A DNA stretch of 64,000 bases from Oceanicoccus sagamiensis (GCF_002117105.1 NZ_CP019343.1:2418001-2482000), one strand, 5' to 3'; positions 6,980 through 16,116 are shown, numbered from the stretch's first letter. Notes: generated from the sequence alone by a model not told the origin. Numbers and translations: made by a program.

Positions 6980-7843
6980 TTAGCCTTTAGCGTTTTCTAC
7001 AACGGCAGCATTGGGGTCGTTATGTTTTACCGCATAACCTGTATCGTAAAACTTTTGTGCCGAAATTTTACGATTTGGCGCTTTAATCTGGTTCATAAAA
7101 TCCAGGCGTTCAAGGCCTTCGGCTTCGCAGATAGCATCAAATACTTCTTTATTGGTATATGGCACATTGTCGTTATCGCAGACGTTATACAGGCCGGATA
7201 ACTGATTCGTTAAGGCGTGGAAAATAGACTCAACCACATCTTCAAAGTGAATGGCATATAACGGTGCGTCTGGTCCGAAAATAGTTTTGCCGCCAAAATA
7301 CTCATGGCTCATTTTAACCCGCTCAGGAAACGTCATATCGCCAGGGGCACCATACATATCCGGGTAGCGCAGTGCACAACCGCCGGACTTGGCCAGTACT
7401 TCCTGCTCCGCTTCCTGGTAGTATTTGGAAGAGGGCTCTTCATGGTTGGAGGTGGGGGTTTGTTCAGTAATCGGGTCGCTACCTTCGCCGCCATCACCGT
7501 AAGTCGAAAACGAAGAGCAAAAATAAATGGTGTCACAGGCTGCCGCAGCGCTGGCACAGCTTTTTACCAGTACGTCGTGGTAGTGAACATGGCGTTCTTC
7601 AATAGTACGCGTATTTTTAACATTGGGGGCAACGGTTACCACAATAGCATCACAGCCCTTGGCTGCGGCGACTACCTTCTCGGTATCTGCGCCGGTTAAT
7701 ACTGCCACTTCATCAGCGACTTTTTTCAGGTCTTCAACTTTACCCGGTGTGGTAGTGGTACCTACCACGGTGTGACCTTCAGCGCGTAAGCGGCCCGCCA
7801 GTGCTTTACCAACGTGACCCATACCCAGAATTAGAACTTTCAT
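6980..7843 (-). CDS. NAD(P)-binding Rossmann protein, epimerase/NmrA-like
   Basis: The 287-residue protein starts MKVLILGMGHVGKALAGRL, a glycine-rich dinucleotide fold with the spacing GxGxxG, and continues like an extended SDR or sugar-epimerase relative (FCSSFSTYGDGGEG, RYPDMYGAPGDMTFPE, IHFEDVVESIF). The usual YxxxK pair is present only loosely (SSKYYQEAE, no Lys at the expected place), so dehydrogenase activity is uncertain. Start chosen by a GGAGC site. It is the first gene of a minus-strand unit continuing through the SDR to the RCCR-like gene. Confidence 0.75.
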   Translation of the reverse strand: MKVLILGMGHVGKALAGRLRAEGHTVVGTTTTPGKVEDLKKVADEVAVLTGADTEKVVAAAKGCDAIVVTVAPNVKNTRTIEERHVHYHDVLVKSCASAAAACDTIYFCSSFSTYGDGGEGSDPITEQTPTSNHEEPSSKYYQEAEQEVLAKSGGCALRYPDMYGAPGDMTFPERVKMSHEYFGGKTIFGPDAPLYAIHFEDVVESIFHALTNQLSGLYNVCDNDNVPYTNKEVFDAICEAEGLERLDFMNQIKAPNRKISAQKFYDTGYAVKHNDPNAAVVENAKG

Positions 7844-7946
7844 AGTTGCTCCATGTAGCGTGTGCTTTAAATTATTGTAAGTTACACCGATTATAACACC
7901 CAGTTGTACGTAAGCAGTGGCAGTAAAAGATCAGTTGCCAGAGTTT

Positions 7947-8630
7947 TTACAAGGGGGTAGTGCGCAGCATTTTCAGTAAAACGCGGTAAACATTGTCGCG
8001 GCGATAATTAAATCGGAATTCGGTTTCTTTTAAGTGCAAATAGAATGTGTGTTTATGGATACCATTAAACTGAACCATACGGCGCTTGGCAAAGCTCCAA
8101 AACGAATCTACGGCATTCATGGTGTTAGTCACCTGGCCGGTAAGTTCGTCGGTGCTGTTCATGCGGTATAGGCGGGTTTGATTGACATCCACCAAACCGT
8201 CATAGCCTTTCCAGCCCTCTGCATTAACCAGCTCAGGGAGAGTGGCGCCGTGACGTTGGTTATGGTGTAAAATACGGCGAGTACAGTTGGGGGCAAACTC
8301 GGTGTAAATCTTATCGTCGCGGCGATAAATGCCAAAAGCTACGTATTGATTAACCGGGTCCTGCGCTTCCTGGCTGTTTTTGCTGCTGACACCACTGACC
8401 GAAACACCTCTGGCCTCATCATCAGCGACAAAAGGGGACTCTTCTTCACACAGTGCCGTTACCCGGCCCCTGATCTTTAGAAAAATACTATTAATAGAAC
8501 GTACACTGACCGCCGTTAGTTGGGCTGTCTCGGTAGCCGTTAAATCCATCGCAAAGCAGCGCAAAATTTGTCGAAATTTTGCTTCGCTTATCCGTGAATG
8601 CTTGTAATATCGGTTCTTGTTTTCGCTCAT
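7947..8630 (-). CDS. IS1595-type transposase relative with altered catalytic positions, possibly domesticated
   Basis: About 227 residues from the ATG at 8630 (a TTG four codons earlier is possible). The start NRYYKHSRISEAKFRQIL and the end HKHTFYLHLKETEFRFNYRR followed by VLLKMLR match the IS1595/ISXO2 transposase family. The family's three acidic sites are changed: the VDESYFG block reads VADDEARG, the SDGWxGY block reads NAEGWKGY, and the final Glu block reads NAVDSFWS, with Asp instead of Glu. There is no helix-turn or zinc domain loss, the frame is intact, and I found no terminal inverted repeats near it. It may be a domesticated copy or simply a decaying one. Confidence 0.7.
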   Translation of the reverse strand: MSENKNRYYKHSRISEAKFRQILRCFAMDLTATETAQLTAVSVRSINSIFLKIRGRVTALCEEESPFVADDEARGVSVSGVSSKNSQEAQDPVNQYVAFGIYRRDDKIYTEFAPNCTRRILHHNQRHGATLPELVNAEGWKGYDGLVDVNQTRLYRMNSTDELTGQVTNTMNAVDSFWSFAKRRMVQFNGIHKHTFYLHLKETEFRFNYRRDNVYRVLLKMLRTTPL

Positions 8631-8949
8631 TACTATCGGCAATTGGCGGCTACGGCGACTGAAGAAAAGTCACTATAAACAGCGTTTAAAATATTTAATT
8701 GTTATAAAGAGATAACATTAGGCTATTCAATTGCTATAAAATACTATCAATATGTCATTTAAGTCAATAGAGCTTAGGATGATAATGTCGGGTAAAGTGT
8801 TGTTCTTCATTGCTTTTTAAATTTTATCTTATTGATTTTAAATAATAAATCATCTTTGTTGGTGCTAGTGTAAAGCCCTGAAAAGATGTCTCAAAAGCAG
8901 CAGTGCAGCGTCCCAAATGGGTAAAACTAATTATAATGATGGTGAAATT
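8631..8949. other. AT-rich intergenic region
   Basis: Divergent promoter region between the transposase-like gene and the nitrilase operon. It is AT-rich, with GTTATAAAGAGATAAC-like dyads around 8700-8715, but no clear -35/-10 pair or repeat was identified. An ATG at 8917 is in frame with the nitrilase gene but has no ribosome site. Confidence 0.4.
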
Positions 8950-10653
8950 ATGAACACAGGCGGTATGGCTAAAGTAGCAGCGGTGCAATTTGAAACCGGC
9001 ACCGATGTTGATGAGAACCTGGCGACATGCCTGCGCATGATTGACCAAGCGGCTCTGCAGCAGCCCGATATTGTGGTACTGCCAGAATTTTGCAATCACC
9101 TGTCCTGGTATGACGACGATGACCATGCCTGGCGAGTCGCTGTGCCCGAAGGTGGAGAGTTCTTGGCCGCGGTGGCGGCCAGAGCGGCCCGGCACCAGTG
9201 CTATATCGTGATTAATGTTTCCTGTCAGCGCACGGCACCGGCTATCACGGTCACCTCATTTCTCTTCGGTCCGGATGGCAGCACAGTGTCTCAGTCCGAT
9301 AAACAAACCCTGATGGGGCATGAGAATGATTACTTTGTCCGTGCCGATAGCGTAAGCCCCGTGGTAGTAACCCCTTTTGGCCAATTAGGTATATTCCCCT
9401 GCCGAGATGGTGTGACCTGTGAAACACCGCGAGGTCTGGCCTTACGTGGAGCACAATTATTCTGTGACTCGCTAAACTCTTTTGCTCTGGATGAGGCCTC
9501 CCTGCATATCCCGGCCAGAGCACCAGAAAATAAAGTCTTTCTGGTAGCAGCTAATAAAGTGGGGCCATTAATTCCTCGCCCATTATTAGAACCGGTATCA
9601 GAAGCCACTCGTATTCCGCTGAAATTTTTAATGGGTGCCGGCGAAAGCCAGATTGTAGCGCCTGATGGCAGCATACTTGCCAAAGGCCCATTAGATGAAG
9701 AGGCTGTTGTTATTGCTGAGATCAATCTGGCAGATAGCAATAGTAAATTGCGCCCCGATGGCACTGACTTATTCTTATCCCGTCGCCCCGAACTGTATAG
9801 CGATATCGTTAAAGCACCAGAAGGTGAATATTGCGGGCCAGCTGCTGAGACTGCTGAGGTTGCCATTATTAATCCTCAAGCTGACGGCGAAGCTGCCATT
9901 GCCGAAGTCATAGAGGCGATAGCGCTGTTAAATGACGACATACAGTTGGTCGTACTGCCCGAGCTATTCTGCTTTGCCAATGCTTTAGTCACCGACGTGG
10001 AACAGGCAGTCCAGCTTTCGGTATCGGCAATTGCGCAGCTACAACAGGCTTGTTCAGGGGCGCTGCATATTGCCACCACGCTGGTAGAACAACATGCCAC
10101 CGGCACAGCCCATACTGGCCTGTTGATTAATAGCGAAGGTGTGGTTGCCCGGCAGCCACAGCTGCATAGTATTGCGCGGCATAGCTGGGCTACGCCCGGT
10201 GATCAACTACATACCGTCGATCTGTCCTGGGGCAAGGTTGCGATCATTACCGGTGACGATGCAGTTTATCCCGAGCTAATTAAAGTGGCCGCCTTGCGCG
10301 GGGTACATGCCATTATTGTGCCCTTTGACTTGCAGGAAGCCTGGGAAATAGAATTTGGTTTGCTGTCCCGTGCTGCCGAAAACCGACTTTGTGTGATTGC
10401 TGCCAGCCGACAGCGGCCGCAAGGGGGCGGGGTCATCTGTTCTCTGGAGCGAGACTTTACTATTTTGACCGAGTGGAAAGAGCGGGCCTTTGACGGCAAT
10501 ATCAACTACCCGATTATTACCCTGCAGGCTAAAGATACCATCGTCACGACAGCGACGATTCATCCCAATGCCGCTGCTAATAAAGTGATGTCTGCCAATA
10601 CCGATTTACTGCAACAAAGACCATGGCAACTTAGCGGCAGACTGGTTGAGTAA
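8950..10653 (+). CDS. Tandem nitrilase-superfamily protein, second domain lacking the catalytic cysteine
   Basis: Two carbon-nitrogen hydrolase domains in one chain of about 567 residues; single-domain family members have about 270-300. The first domain keeps the Glu-Lys-Cys triad: Glu46 (LPEF), Lys118 (SDKQTLMG) and Cys151 (FPCRD). The second domain keeps LPELF but reads ITGDDAVYPE where Cys is expected, so Asp replaces the nucleophile and the domain is probably structural or regulatory. The start at 8950 has GGTGA upstream; 8968 (MAKVAAVQF) is an alternative. It probably hydrolyses an amide or nitrile, substrate unknown. It leads an operon with a gamma-glutamyltransferase, which hints at gamma-glutamyl or amide nitrogen metabolism. 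Confidence 0.8.
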   Translation: MNTGGMAKVAAVQFETGTDVDENLATCLRMIDQAALQQPDIVVLPEFCNHLSWYDDDDHAWRVAVPEGGEFLAAVAARAARHQCYIVINVSCQRTAPAITVTSFLFGPDGSTVSQSDKQTLMGHENDYFVRADSVSPVVVTPFGQLGIFPCRDGVTCETPRGLALRGAQLFCDSLNSFALDEASLHIPARAPENKVFLVAANKVGPLIPRPLLEPVSEATRIPLKFLMGAGESQIVAPDGSILAKGPLDEEAVVIAEINLADSNSKLRPDGTDLFLSRRPELYSDIVKAPEGEYCGPAAETAEVAIINPQADGEAAIAEVIEAIALLNDDIQLVVLPELFCFANALVTDVEQAVQLSVSAIAQLQQACSGALHIATTLVEQHATGTAHTGLLINSEGVVARQPQLHSIARHSWATPGDQLHTVDLSWGKVAIITGDDAVYPELIKVAALRGVHAIIVPFDLQEAWEIEFGLLSRAAENRLCVIAASRQRPQGGGVICSLERDFTILTEWKERAFDGNINYPIITLQAKDTIVTTATIHPNAAANKVMSANTDLLQQRPWQLSGRLVE

Positions 10654-10717
10654 AGCGGCGTTTCCCCCTACAGTAGCGCTCAAGACAAACCACTAACAAG
10701 TACAGCAAAGGTATTTT

Positions 10718-12460
10718 ATGAAGGCGCGATGGATAACCGCACTGGCAAGACTCACTGTAGCGGCGGCAATAGTCAGTTTCAGCCCGCTGGCCACTGCTGA
10801 TAGTTCTAACACGGATTATTCCAGTGCGGCTAATTACGCTAGAAGTAGTGAGAACGGTGTTGGCTCCGTCGCCTCTATTCATCCCCTGGCCACCCAGGCC
10901 GGTATAAATGCCTTGCAGCAGGGTGGCAACGCCATCGATGCCGCCGTCGCTGTCGCCCTGACTCTGGGTGTTGTCGACAACCATAATTCCGGTATTGGCA
11001 ACGGTAACTTTGCCGTGATTCGCTATGCCGATGGGAATATAGAGGCGATTGACGGCCGTGAAATGGCGCCGCAAGCCGCCCACCGTGATATGTATCTTCG
11101 GGATGGCAAAGCCGAGCGTGCCCTTAGTCAAACCGGGGCACTGGCGGTAGGCGTTCCCGGTGCCTTGGTGGTCTATGACTATCTCCTTAACAGGGCGGGT
11201 AAACTTAGCTTAAAAGATGTGCTGCTCCCCGCCGCTGATATTGCCGAGCAGGGTTTTCCTTTAAGTGCCGTATCTCATGCGCGCATAAGCTCCAACGTTT
11301 CGGCTATTCAAATGTTTCCTGAGACCGCGGCCATTTTATTAGATGCTAAAGGCCAGCCCTGGCCCGCCGGTCATAACTTTGTGCAACAAGATCTGGCAAA
11401 AACCTACCGTGAATTGGCAGAGCAGGGCATTGATTATTTCTACCGTGGTGCCTTTACTAAAGCGCTGATTCAGTGGATGGAAGACAACGGCGGTATTCTT
11501 ACCGCCGAAGATATGGCCAACTATAAAATGCTGATTCGTGAACCGGTAAAAAGCGATTATCGCGGCTATACCGTTTACGGTTTTCCGCCACCCAGTTCTG
11601 GTGGAGTGCATGTGGCTCAAATACTCAATATGTTAGAGCGCTACGATATTGCCGCCCTTAGCGAAGCCGACCGTTATCACCTGCTTGCTGAAGCCATGCG
11701 ACTAGCCTTTGCCGATCGCGCCCACTTTTTAGGCGATCCGGATTTTGTGAAAGTCCCTAAAGGACTCATCGCAAAAAGCTATGCCGAGCAACTCAGCAAT
11801 GGCATCAGTTTTAATAAAGCTGCCGTGGATATTAGTCATGGCAATCCGCCCAAAGCCGATATTGACTTTTTTGGCAAACACACCACCCATATTTCTACCG
11901 CTGATAAATGGGGTAATTGGGTTGCGATTACCACCACCTTAAATACCTCTTTCGGTTCTAAAGTGGTTATCCCCGGCACCGGAGTATTACTGAATAACCA
12001 AATGGATGATTTTTCCAGCCAGCCCGGCGTACCTAACGCTTTTGGTTTGGTTGGCAATGAAGCCAATAGCATTCAGCCGGGCAAACGTCCTCTTTCCAGT
12101 ATGAGTCCGACTCTGGTTATGAAAGGCAACCAGCCTATTATAAGTATTGGTGCCGCGGGCGGCCCAACCATTATTACTCAGGTGCTACAGGGGATTGTGA
12201 ATATGCTGGACTTGGGTATGACCGTTGAGCAGGCGCTGGCTACACCGCGAGTACATAACCAGTGGCTGCCACAGGTGACGATGACCGAAGAGATACTACC
12301 ACAAGCCACCAGAGAGGCGTTGGAGCAACGCGGCCATAAAATTTATCTGCGGCCCTATAATGGCACTACTCAAGCTATCTATTCCAACGATGGCAAAGTG
12401 TTTGAGGCGGCGGCGGAGCCCAGAATTATTCAACAAAATAAAGCGGCAAAATCATTGTGA
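10718..12460 (+). CDS. ggt: Gamma-glutamyltransferase (periplasmic)
   Basis: A 580-residue precursor with a signal peptide (ends near ATADS, residue 28). It is an Ntn hydrolase: the chain cleaves itself before a Thr that becomes the nucleophile. KHTTHIS places that Thr at 389, and the following DKWGNWVAITTTLNTSFGS, the PGTGVLLNNQMDDFS loop and PLSSMSPT match the small subunit. It transfers or hydrolyses the gamma-glutamyl group of glutathione and related amides in the periplasm. AAAGG precedes the ATG. The gene overlaps the next by 4 bases (GTGA), so it is co-translated with the VOC protein. Confidence 0.92.
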   Translation: MKARWITALARLTVAAAIVSFSPLATADSSNTDYSSAANYARSSENGVGSVASIHPLATQAGINALQQGGNAIDAAVAVALTLGVVDNHNSGIGNGNFAVIRYADGNIEAIDGREMAPQAAHRDMYLRDGKAERALSQTGALAVGVPGALVVYDYLLNRAGKLSLKDVLLPAADIAEQGFPLSAVSHARISSNVSAIQMFPETAAILLDAKGQPWPAGHNFVQQDLAKTYRELAEQGIDYFYRGAFTKALIQWMEDNGGILTAEDMANYKMLIREPVKSDYRGYTVYGFPPPSSGGVHVAQILNMLERYDIAALSEADRYHLLAEAMRLAFADRAHFLGDPDFVKVPKGLIAKSYAEQLSNGISFNKAAVDISHGNPPKADIDFFGKHTTHISTADKWGNWVAITTTLNTSFGSKVVIPGTGVLLNNQMDDFSSQPGVPNAFGLVGNEANSIQPGKRPLSSMSPTLVMKGNQPIISIGAAGGPTIITQVLQGIVNMLDLGMTVEQALATPRVHNQWLPQVTMTEEILPQATREALEQRGHKIYLRPYNGTTQAIYSNDGKVFEAAAEPRIIQQNKAAKSL

Positions 12461-12918
12461 CAACCATAAAGACAACACTAAAAGAGTATATAACCGGCCT
12501 GGCTCATGTGGGTCATATTGTTAGCGATATGGATGCGGCGATTAATAATTTTAAACGCGTCTATGGCGTCGATGACGACGATATTCGTATACCGCCCAAC
12601 CCCGAAGGTATGGAAGTGATGACAAATTTCGCTTTTATTACGGTGGGCAGTACCGAGTTTGAATTAGTTGAACCGGTGTCAGCGTATTTTAAAGATATCC
12701 TGTTGCCGATGCCGTCAGGTATGGCCGGTATTAACCATGTTGCCTATTTGGTAGATGATATTGATGGTGCTGTTGCTGTATTGGAAAAAAACGGCATTCA
12801 ACCCGGCCATGTCACCCCGGGCGGCGTCGTCGATTTTGGTGAGAAAAAACTCTGCTATCTCGACCCTGAAACCACCGGGGGTTTAGTGATTGAACTGATA
12901 GAGATTAACCAGCCATGA
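12457..12918 (+). CDS. VOC-family (glyoxalase fold) protein
   Basis: A 153-residue single-chain VOC protein with two beta-alpha-beta-beta-beta units. Candidate metal ligands are His in LAHVGH (near 18), Glu in FELVEP (near 68), His in INHVAYLVDD (near 94) and Glu in VIELIE at the end, the layout of methylmalonyl-CoA epimerase-like proteins. The start is a GTG overlapping the stop of ggt, and the 3' end overlaps the membrane protein by ATGA. Exact reaction unknown; tight coupling to ggt argues for a role in the same pathway. Confidence 0.8.
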   Translation: MTTIKTTLKEYITGLAHVGHIVSDMDAAINNFKRVYGVDDDDIRIPPNPEGMEVMTNFAFITVGSTEFELVEPVSAYFKDILLPMPSGMAGINHVAYLVDDIDGAVAVLEKNGIQPGHVTPGGVVDFGEKKLCYLDPETTGGLVIELIEINQP

Positions 12919-13937
12919 GTATCATTAGCCGAGACAATCTGGCAGAAGAAGTCGCTATCGAATATCGCTGGTGGTGGGGGCTGCTTGGTTGCGCTGCATT
13001 AATCGGTGTGGTGATGCTGGCTGGCCCCTATAGTGCGCATATTGAATTTTTGCCCGATCAGGGGGCGAGTTGGTATTACTGGAAACTGCCGGAAGCTAGC
13101 CTGCCTGCGCAGCTAACTTCCTGGGTGGGTTACCTCTGTCACCAGTTAAGTATGTGGGCCATAATTTATTATGCTGTACAAGCCAAGCCCAACTACAGCA
13201 AAAAACTGCACCGCTTTAATGTACTGGCTCTGGCGGTCAACGCGGTCTTTGTGGTATTGCATATTGTACAAACTAAAATATTCTATGACGGTCTTGCGCA
13301 AGATACCTCGATATTTAGCTCCTTTGGCTCTGTTGTTGTGATGTTATTTATGATCTTTATTATGGAGAATAAGCGCCGGGGTTTATTCTTTGGTAAAAAA
13401 GTCTCCTTTCTGTTTAGTGTCGGCGACAACCTAAAACGCTACCACGGCTATTATTTTTCCTGGGCTATTATCTATACCTTTTGGTACCACCCTATTGAAA
13501 TCACAATCGGTCATTTGGCGGGTACTTTCTACACCATTATGTTGATGTTGCAGGGCAGTTTGTTTTTTACTCGCTCCCATACCAACCGCTGGTGGACGGT
13601 TTCCTTAGAGACCTTGTTTTCCGTGCACGGTGCCTTGGTGGCTTATTTTATGAGTAAAACAGGAGCCAGTGCCAGTATGTTCCTGTTAACCGGTTTAGGC
13701 GCGTTTACTATAACCCAAATGTACGGCATTCCCCTGACAAGCTTGCAGCGGCGCTTGATTTTGGTATTTACGCTGGCAGCCTTTGTGGTGTTTGGTTTTC
13801 TGGAGGCGGCAGAGGCCCAGCGTTTGCCGATAGTCGTAGGCGTGCGTTATGTGGGTATTTTTATTTTGGCGCTATTATTGATGTTATTAACCCAAGTCTT
13901 TCTCTGGTTTAACCGACGCAAAAAAGTCACTTTATAA
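12915..13937 (+). CDS. Polytopic inner-membrane protein of unknown function
   Basis: A 340-residue protein with about nine predicted hydrophobic segments, e.g. WGLLGCAALIGVVMLAG near the start and IFILALLLMLLTQVFLW at the end. Charged loops with KPNYSKKLHRFN and SHTNRWW lie between them. The N-terminal YRWWWG and LPDQGASWYYW regions are unusually rich in Trp. No transporter signature was recognised. It overlaps the VOC gene by 4 bases, so it is translationally coupled to that operon and could be a transporter or membrane enzyme for its substrate. Confidence 0.65.
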   Translation: MSIISRDNLAEEVAIEYRWWWGLLGCAALIGVVMLAGPYSAHIEFLPDQGASWYYWKLPEASLPAQLTSWVGYLCHQLSMWAIIYYAVQAKPNYSKKLHRFNVLALAVNAVFVVLHIVQTKIFYDGLAQDTSIFSSFGSVVVMLFMIFIMENKRRGLFFGKKVSFLFSVGDNLKRYHGYYFSWAIIYTFWYHPIEITIGHLAGTFYTIMLMLQGSLFFTRSHTNRWWTVSLETLFSVHGALVAYFMSKTGASASMFLLTGLGAFTITQMYGIPLTSLQRRLILVFTLAAFVVFGFLEAAEAQRLPIVVGVRYVGIFILALLLMLLTQVFLWFNRRKKVTL

Positions 13938-13969
13938 AGAGTGCATAAAGGTAGAGGTATAGAAAATTC

Positions 13970-14893
13970 ATGATTATTGGCGAATTAATGACAGAAATTG
14001 TAGCAGGTGTTTCACCCGCTGATCGTCTGGCTGATGCCGTCGCTATTATGTGTGAGAAAAAATGTTCCTGCGTGCTGGTCAGTGAGAGTGGGTTTCCTAA
14101 AGGGATTATCACCGAGCGAGATATTGTCAGGATTTTTTCTGACACCTTGGTTAGCCAGAAAATCAGCAATGCTACCGTTGCCCAGGTTATGAGCAAAGAC
14201 CCTGTCTGTGTGCAACAGACCACCTCTTTATATGATGCGCTGGTTTTAGCCCGTAGCCGCAAGTTGCGCCACCTCTTAGTAATTAACGAACATGAACAGT
14301 TGGTAGGTTTGGTAACCCAAACCGATATGGTTGATGCCTATGTGCACCTGATTGAACGTCAAAGCCAATTGGAAACCGAAAACCATGAGTTGCATTTACT
14401 CTCTAATGAAGATGCTCTGATGAAAATTGGTAATCGGCGGGCCATGGAAGTGGAATTAAATTTTACTGAAGCTTCTGCCAGACGGTATAAAAAAGGCTAT
14501 GCGGTAGCGCTGATGGATGTCGATTTTTTTAAAAAATATAATGATTATTACGGTCACCAACGAGGGGATAATGCCCTGCGAGCCTTGGCCGATGTGATCA
14601 AAGAAAGTATGCGTGTTAGTGATAGGGCCTACCGTTACGGAGGCGAAGAGATTTTATTATTAATGCCTGAGACCAATGCCGAAGATGCTATTGTTGCTTC
14701 TGAACGGGTCAGGGCTGCGGTTGAGGCTATGGCCTTGCCCCATAGTGAAAGCCCGTTTAAGTGCCTGACTATTAGTGTGGGAGTGGCAGCCAGTTGTGAC
14801 CAAAGCTGGCAGCAGTTGCTAGAGTTGGCGGACCAAGCCCTATACGATGCTAAAAATAGTGGCCGCAATAAAGTGGTGGTCAGCCCGCAATGA
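13970..14893 (+). CDS. CBS-domain diguanylate cyclase
   Basis: A 307-residue cytoplasmic protein: two CBS domains (about 1-125), a short coiled linker (near 125-145) and a GGDEF domain. The catalytic motif is GGEEI at 224-228 with the substrate segment MDVDFFKKYND near 182-192, and an RVSD inhibitory site at 215-218 lies the correct five residues before it. It should make c-di-GMP, modulated by a nucleotide bound to the CBS pair. The GST gene starts inside its stop (ATGA). Co-transcription with the operon at 8950-13937 is possible because the gap is only 32 bases. Confidence 0.85.
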   Translation: MIIGELMTEIVAGVSPADRLADAVAIMCEKKCSCVLVSESGFPKGIITERDIVRIFSDTLVSQKISNATVAQVMSKDPVCVQQTTSLYDALVLARSRKLRHLLVINEHEQLVGLVTQTDMVDAYVHLIERQSQLETENHELHLLSNEDALMKIGNRRAMEVELNFTEASARRYKKGYAVALMDVDFFKKYNDYYGHQRGDNALRALADVIKESMRVSDRAYRYGGEEILLLMPETNAEDAIVASERVRAAVEAMALPHSESPFKCLTISVGVAASCDQSWQQLLELADQALYDAKNSGRNKVVVSPQ

Positions 14894-15597
14894 AAACAAT
14901 AACCGTCTATGGATTTCGTGGCTCACCCTATGTTGAAAAGGTGATCGCTGCTCTGGATTACAAAGGTCTGGCCTGGTCTATAGAAATGATGAAGACCCCG
15001 GCAGCCATTAAACGCAAAAGCCCAATCACGCAAAAAATGCCCGCCATTGATATAGCCGGTGTTATGCATTATGACTCTACGTTTATCCTGCGTGAGTTGG
15101 AAATACTGCAAGCAGAGCCTGCACTGTGGTCAAGCGATCCCGTTGTGGCAGCGCAGCAGCGGCAGTTGGAAGACTGGTGTGATGAATCCTTATATTGGTA
15201 CATTATGGCCATGCGTTGGCAGCGTGACAATGCGGATAAAGCGATTGCGCAAATCACTTCTGCGATGCCGGCAGCTCTTGGTTTTATTTTGGGAAAAATA
15301 ATAAAGAAGAAATTAGCCAGCAGTACAATAGCTCAGGGTTTGGGGCGTCTACCCCAGTCTGTATTGATCGAAGAAACTGCCCGGCAACTGCAAGACCTGT
15401 CGCTTATTTTGGGCGACTCACCCTATTTTTATGCCAGGCAAGCCAGTGCTGCGGATTTTGCCGTCTATGGTCAAATAGGGTTTGGTTTAACCGGCACCAC
15501 GCCGGCCTTTGAGGCCGCCTATGCCGAGCATCAGAATCTTCAGGATTTTTATAGTCGGATTAAGCAGCTATTAAATAAAAGCTCCGTTATTCTTTAA
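14890..15597 (+). CDS. Glutathione S-transferase family protein
   Basis: A 235-residue protein with a thioredoxin-like N-terminal domain (TVYGFRGSPYVEKVIAALDYKGL) and a helical C-terminal domain. The N-terminal motif has Ser-Pro-Tyr near 12-14, where a catalytic Ser/Cys/Tyr would lie, and the family's cis-Pro appears in QKMPAIDIAG followed by a Ser of the glutathione-binding loop. It is translationally coupled to the CBS-GGDEF gene, a pairing I cannot explain functionally. It converges on the regA gene with an 11-base overlap. Confidence 0.8.
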   Translation: MKTITVYGFRGSPYVEKVIAALDYKGLAWSIEMMKTPAAIKRKSPITQKMPAIDIAGVMHYDSTFILRELEILQAEPALWSSDPVVAAQQRQLEDWCDESLYWYIMAMRWQRDNADKAIAQITSAMPAALGFILGKIIKKKLASSTIAQGLGRLPQSVLIEETARQLQDLSLILGDSPYFYARQASAADFAVYGQIGFGLTGTTPAFEAAYAEHQNLQDFYSRIKQLLNKSSVIL

Positions 15598-16114
15598 CCG
15601 GTCGCTTATTCAGTTTTCTTTGCAGGGTTCTACGGTGCATTCCCAACGCTCTGGCCGTAGCAGAAATATTACCATCCTGTTCCGCTAATACCTTTTGAAT
15701 ATGCTCCCACTCCAGCCGATCCACTGAAGGGCGCTGCTCTGGAATGCTGGCCGCCGCATCCCCCTCAATATTGGCAAAGGCGGCAAGAATTTCATCGGTA
15801 TTAGCCGGTTTACATAAATAATTAACCGCCCCCAACTTGACGGCTTCCACCGCAGTGGCAACACTGGAGTAACCCGTTAACATCACAATATCCATGGCCG
15901 GTTGCTGTTCTTTTAGGCTGGGGATTAAGGTTAAGCCGGAAGGGCCTTCCATTTTTAAATCAATAATCGCTTTGCTAAAGGTTTCTTGCTGGGCCAGTTC
16001 TAAGGCCTGCGACGCATTTTGGGCGCATGCCGTTTCCAGTCCGCGGCGATGTAAAGCGCGGGCCAGTACCTGGGTAAAAGCTTCGTCATCATCGACCAGT
16101 AAAAAGCGTTCCAT
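15587..16114 (-). CDS. regA: RegA/PrrA/ActR-type redox response regulator
   Basis: A 175-residue regulator: receiver domain (1-118) with DDD at 8-10, phospho-acceptor Asp52 and a Lys in CKPAN near 107, a short linker rich in Pro, and a Fis-type helix-turn-helix (about 133-172) ending GMHRRTLQRKLNKR. This small receiver plus Fis domain layout is the RegA/PrrA/ActR/RoxR family, which controls respiratory and redox genes. It lies 2 bases downstream of the RegB-type kinase gene and is surely its partner. Confidence 0.9.
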   Translation of the reverse strand: MERFLLVDDDEAFTQVLARALHRRGLETACAQNASQALELAQQETFSKAIIDLKMEGPSGLTLIPSLKEQQPAMDIVMLTGYSSVATAVEAVKLGAVNYLCKPANTDEILAAFANIEGDAAASIPEQRPSVDRLEWEHIQKVLAEQDGNISATARALGMHRRTLQRKLNKRPVKE

Positions 16115-16116
16115 AA

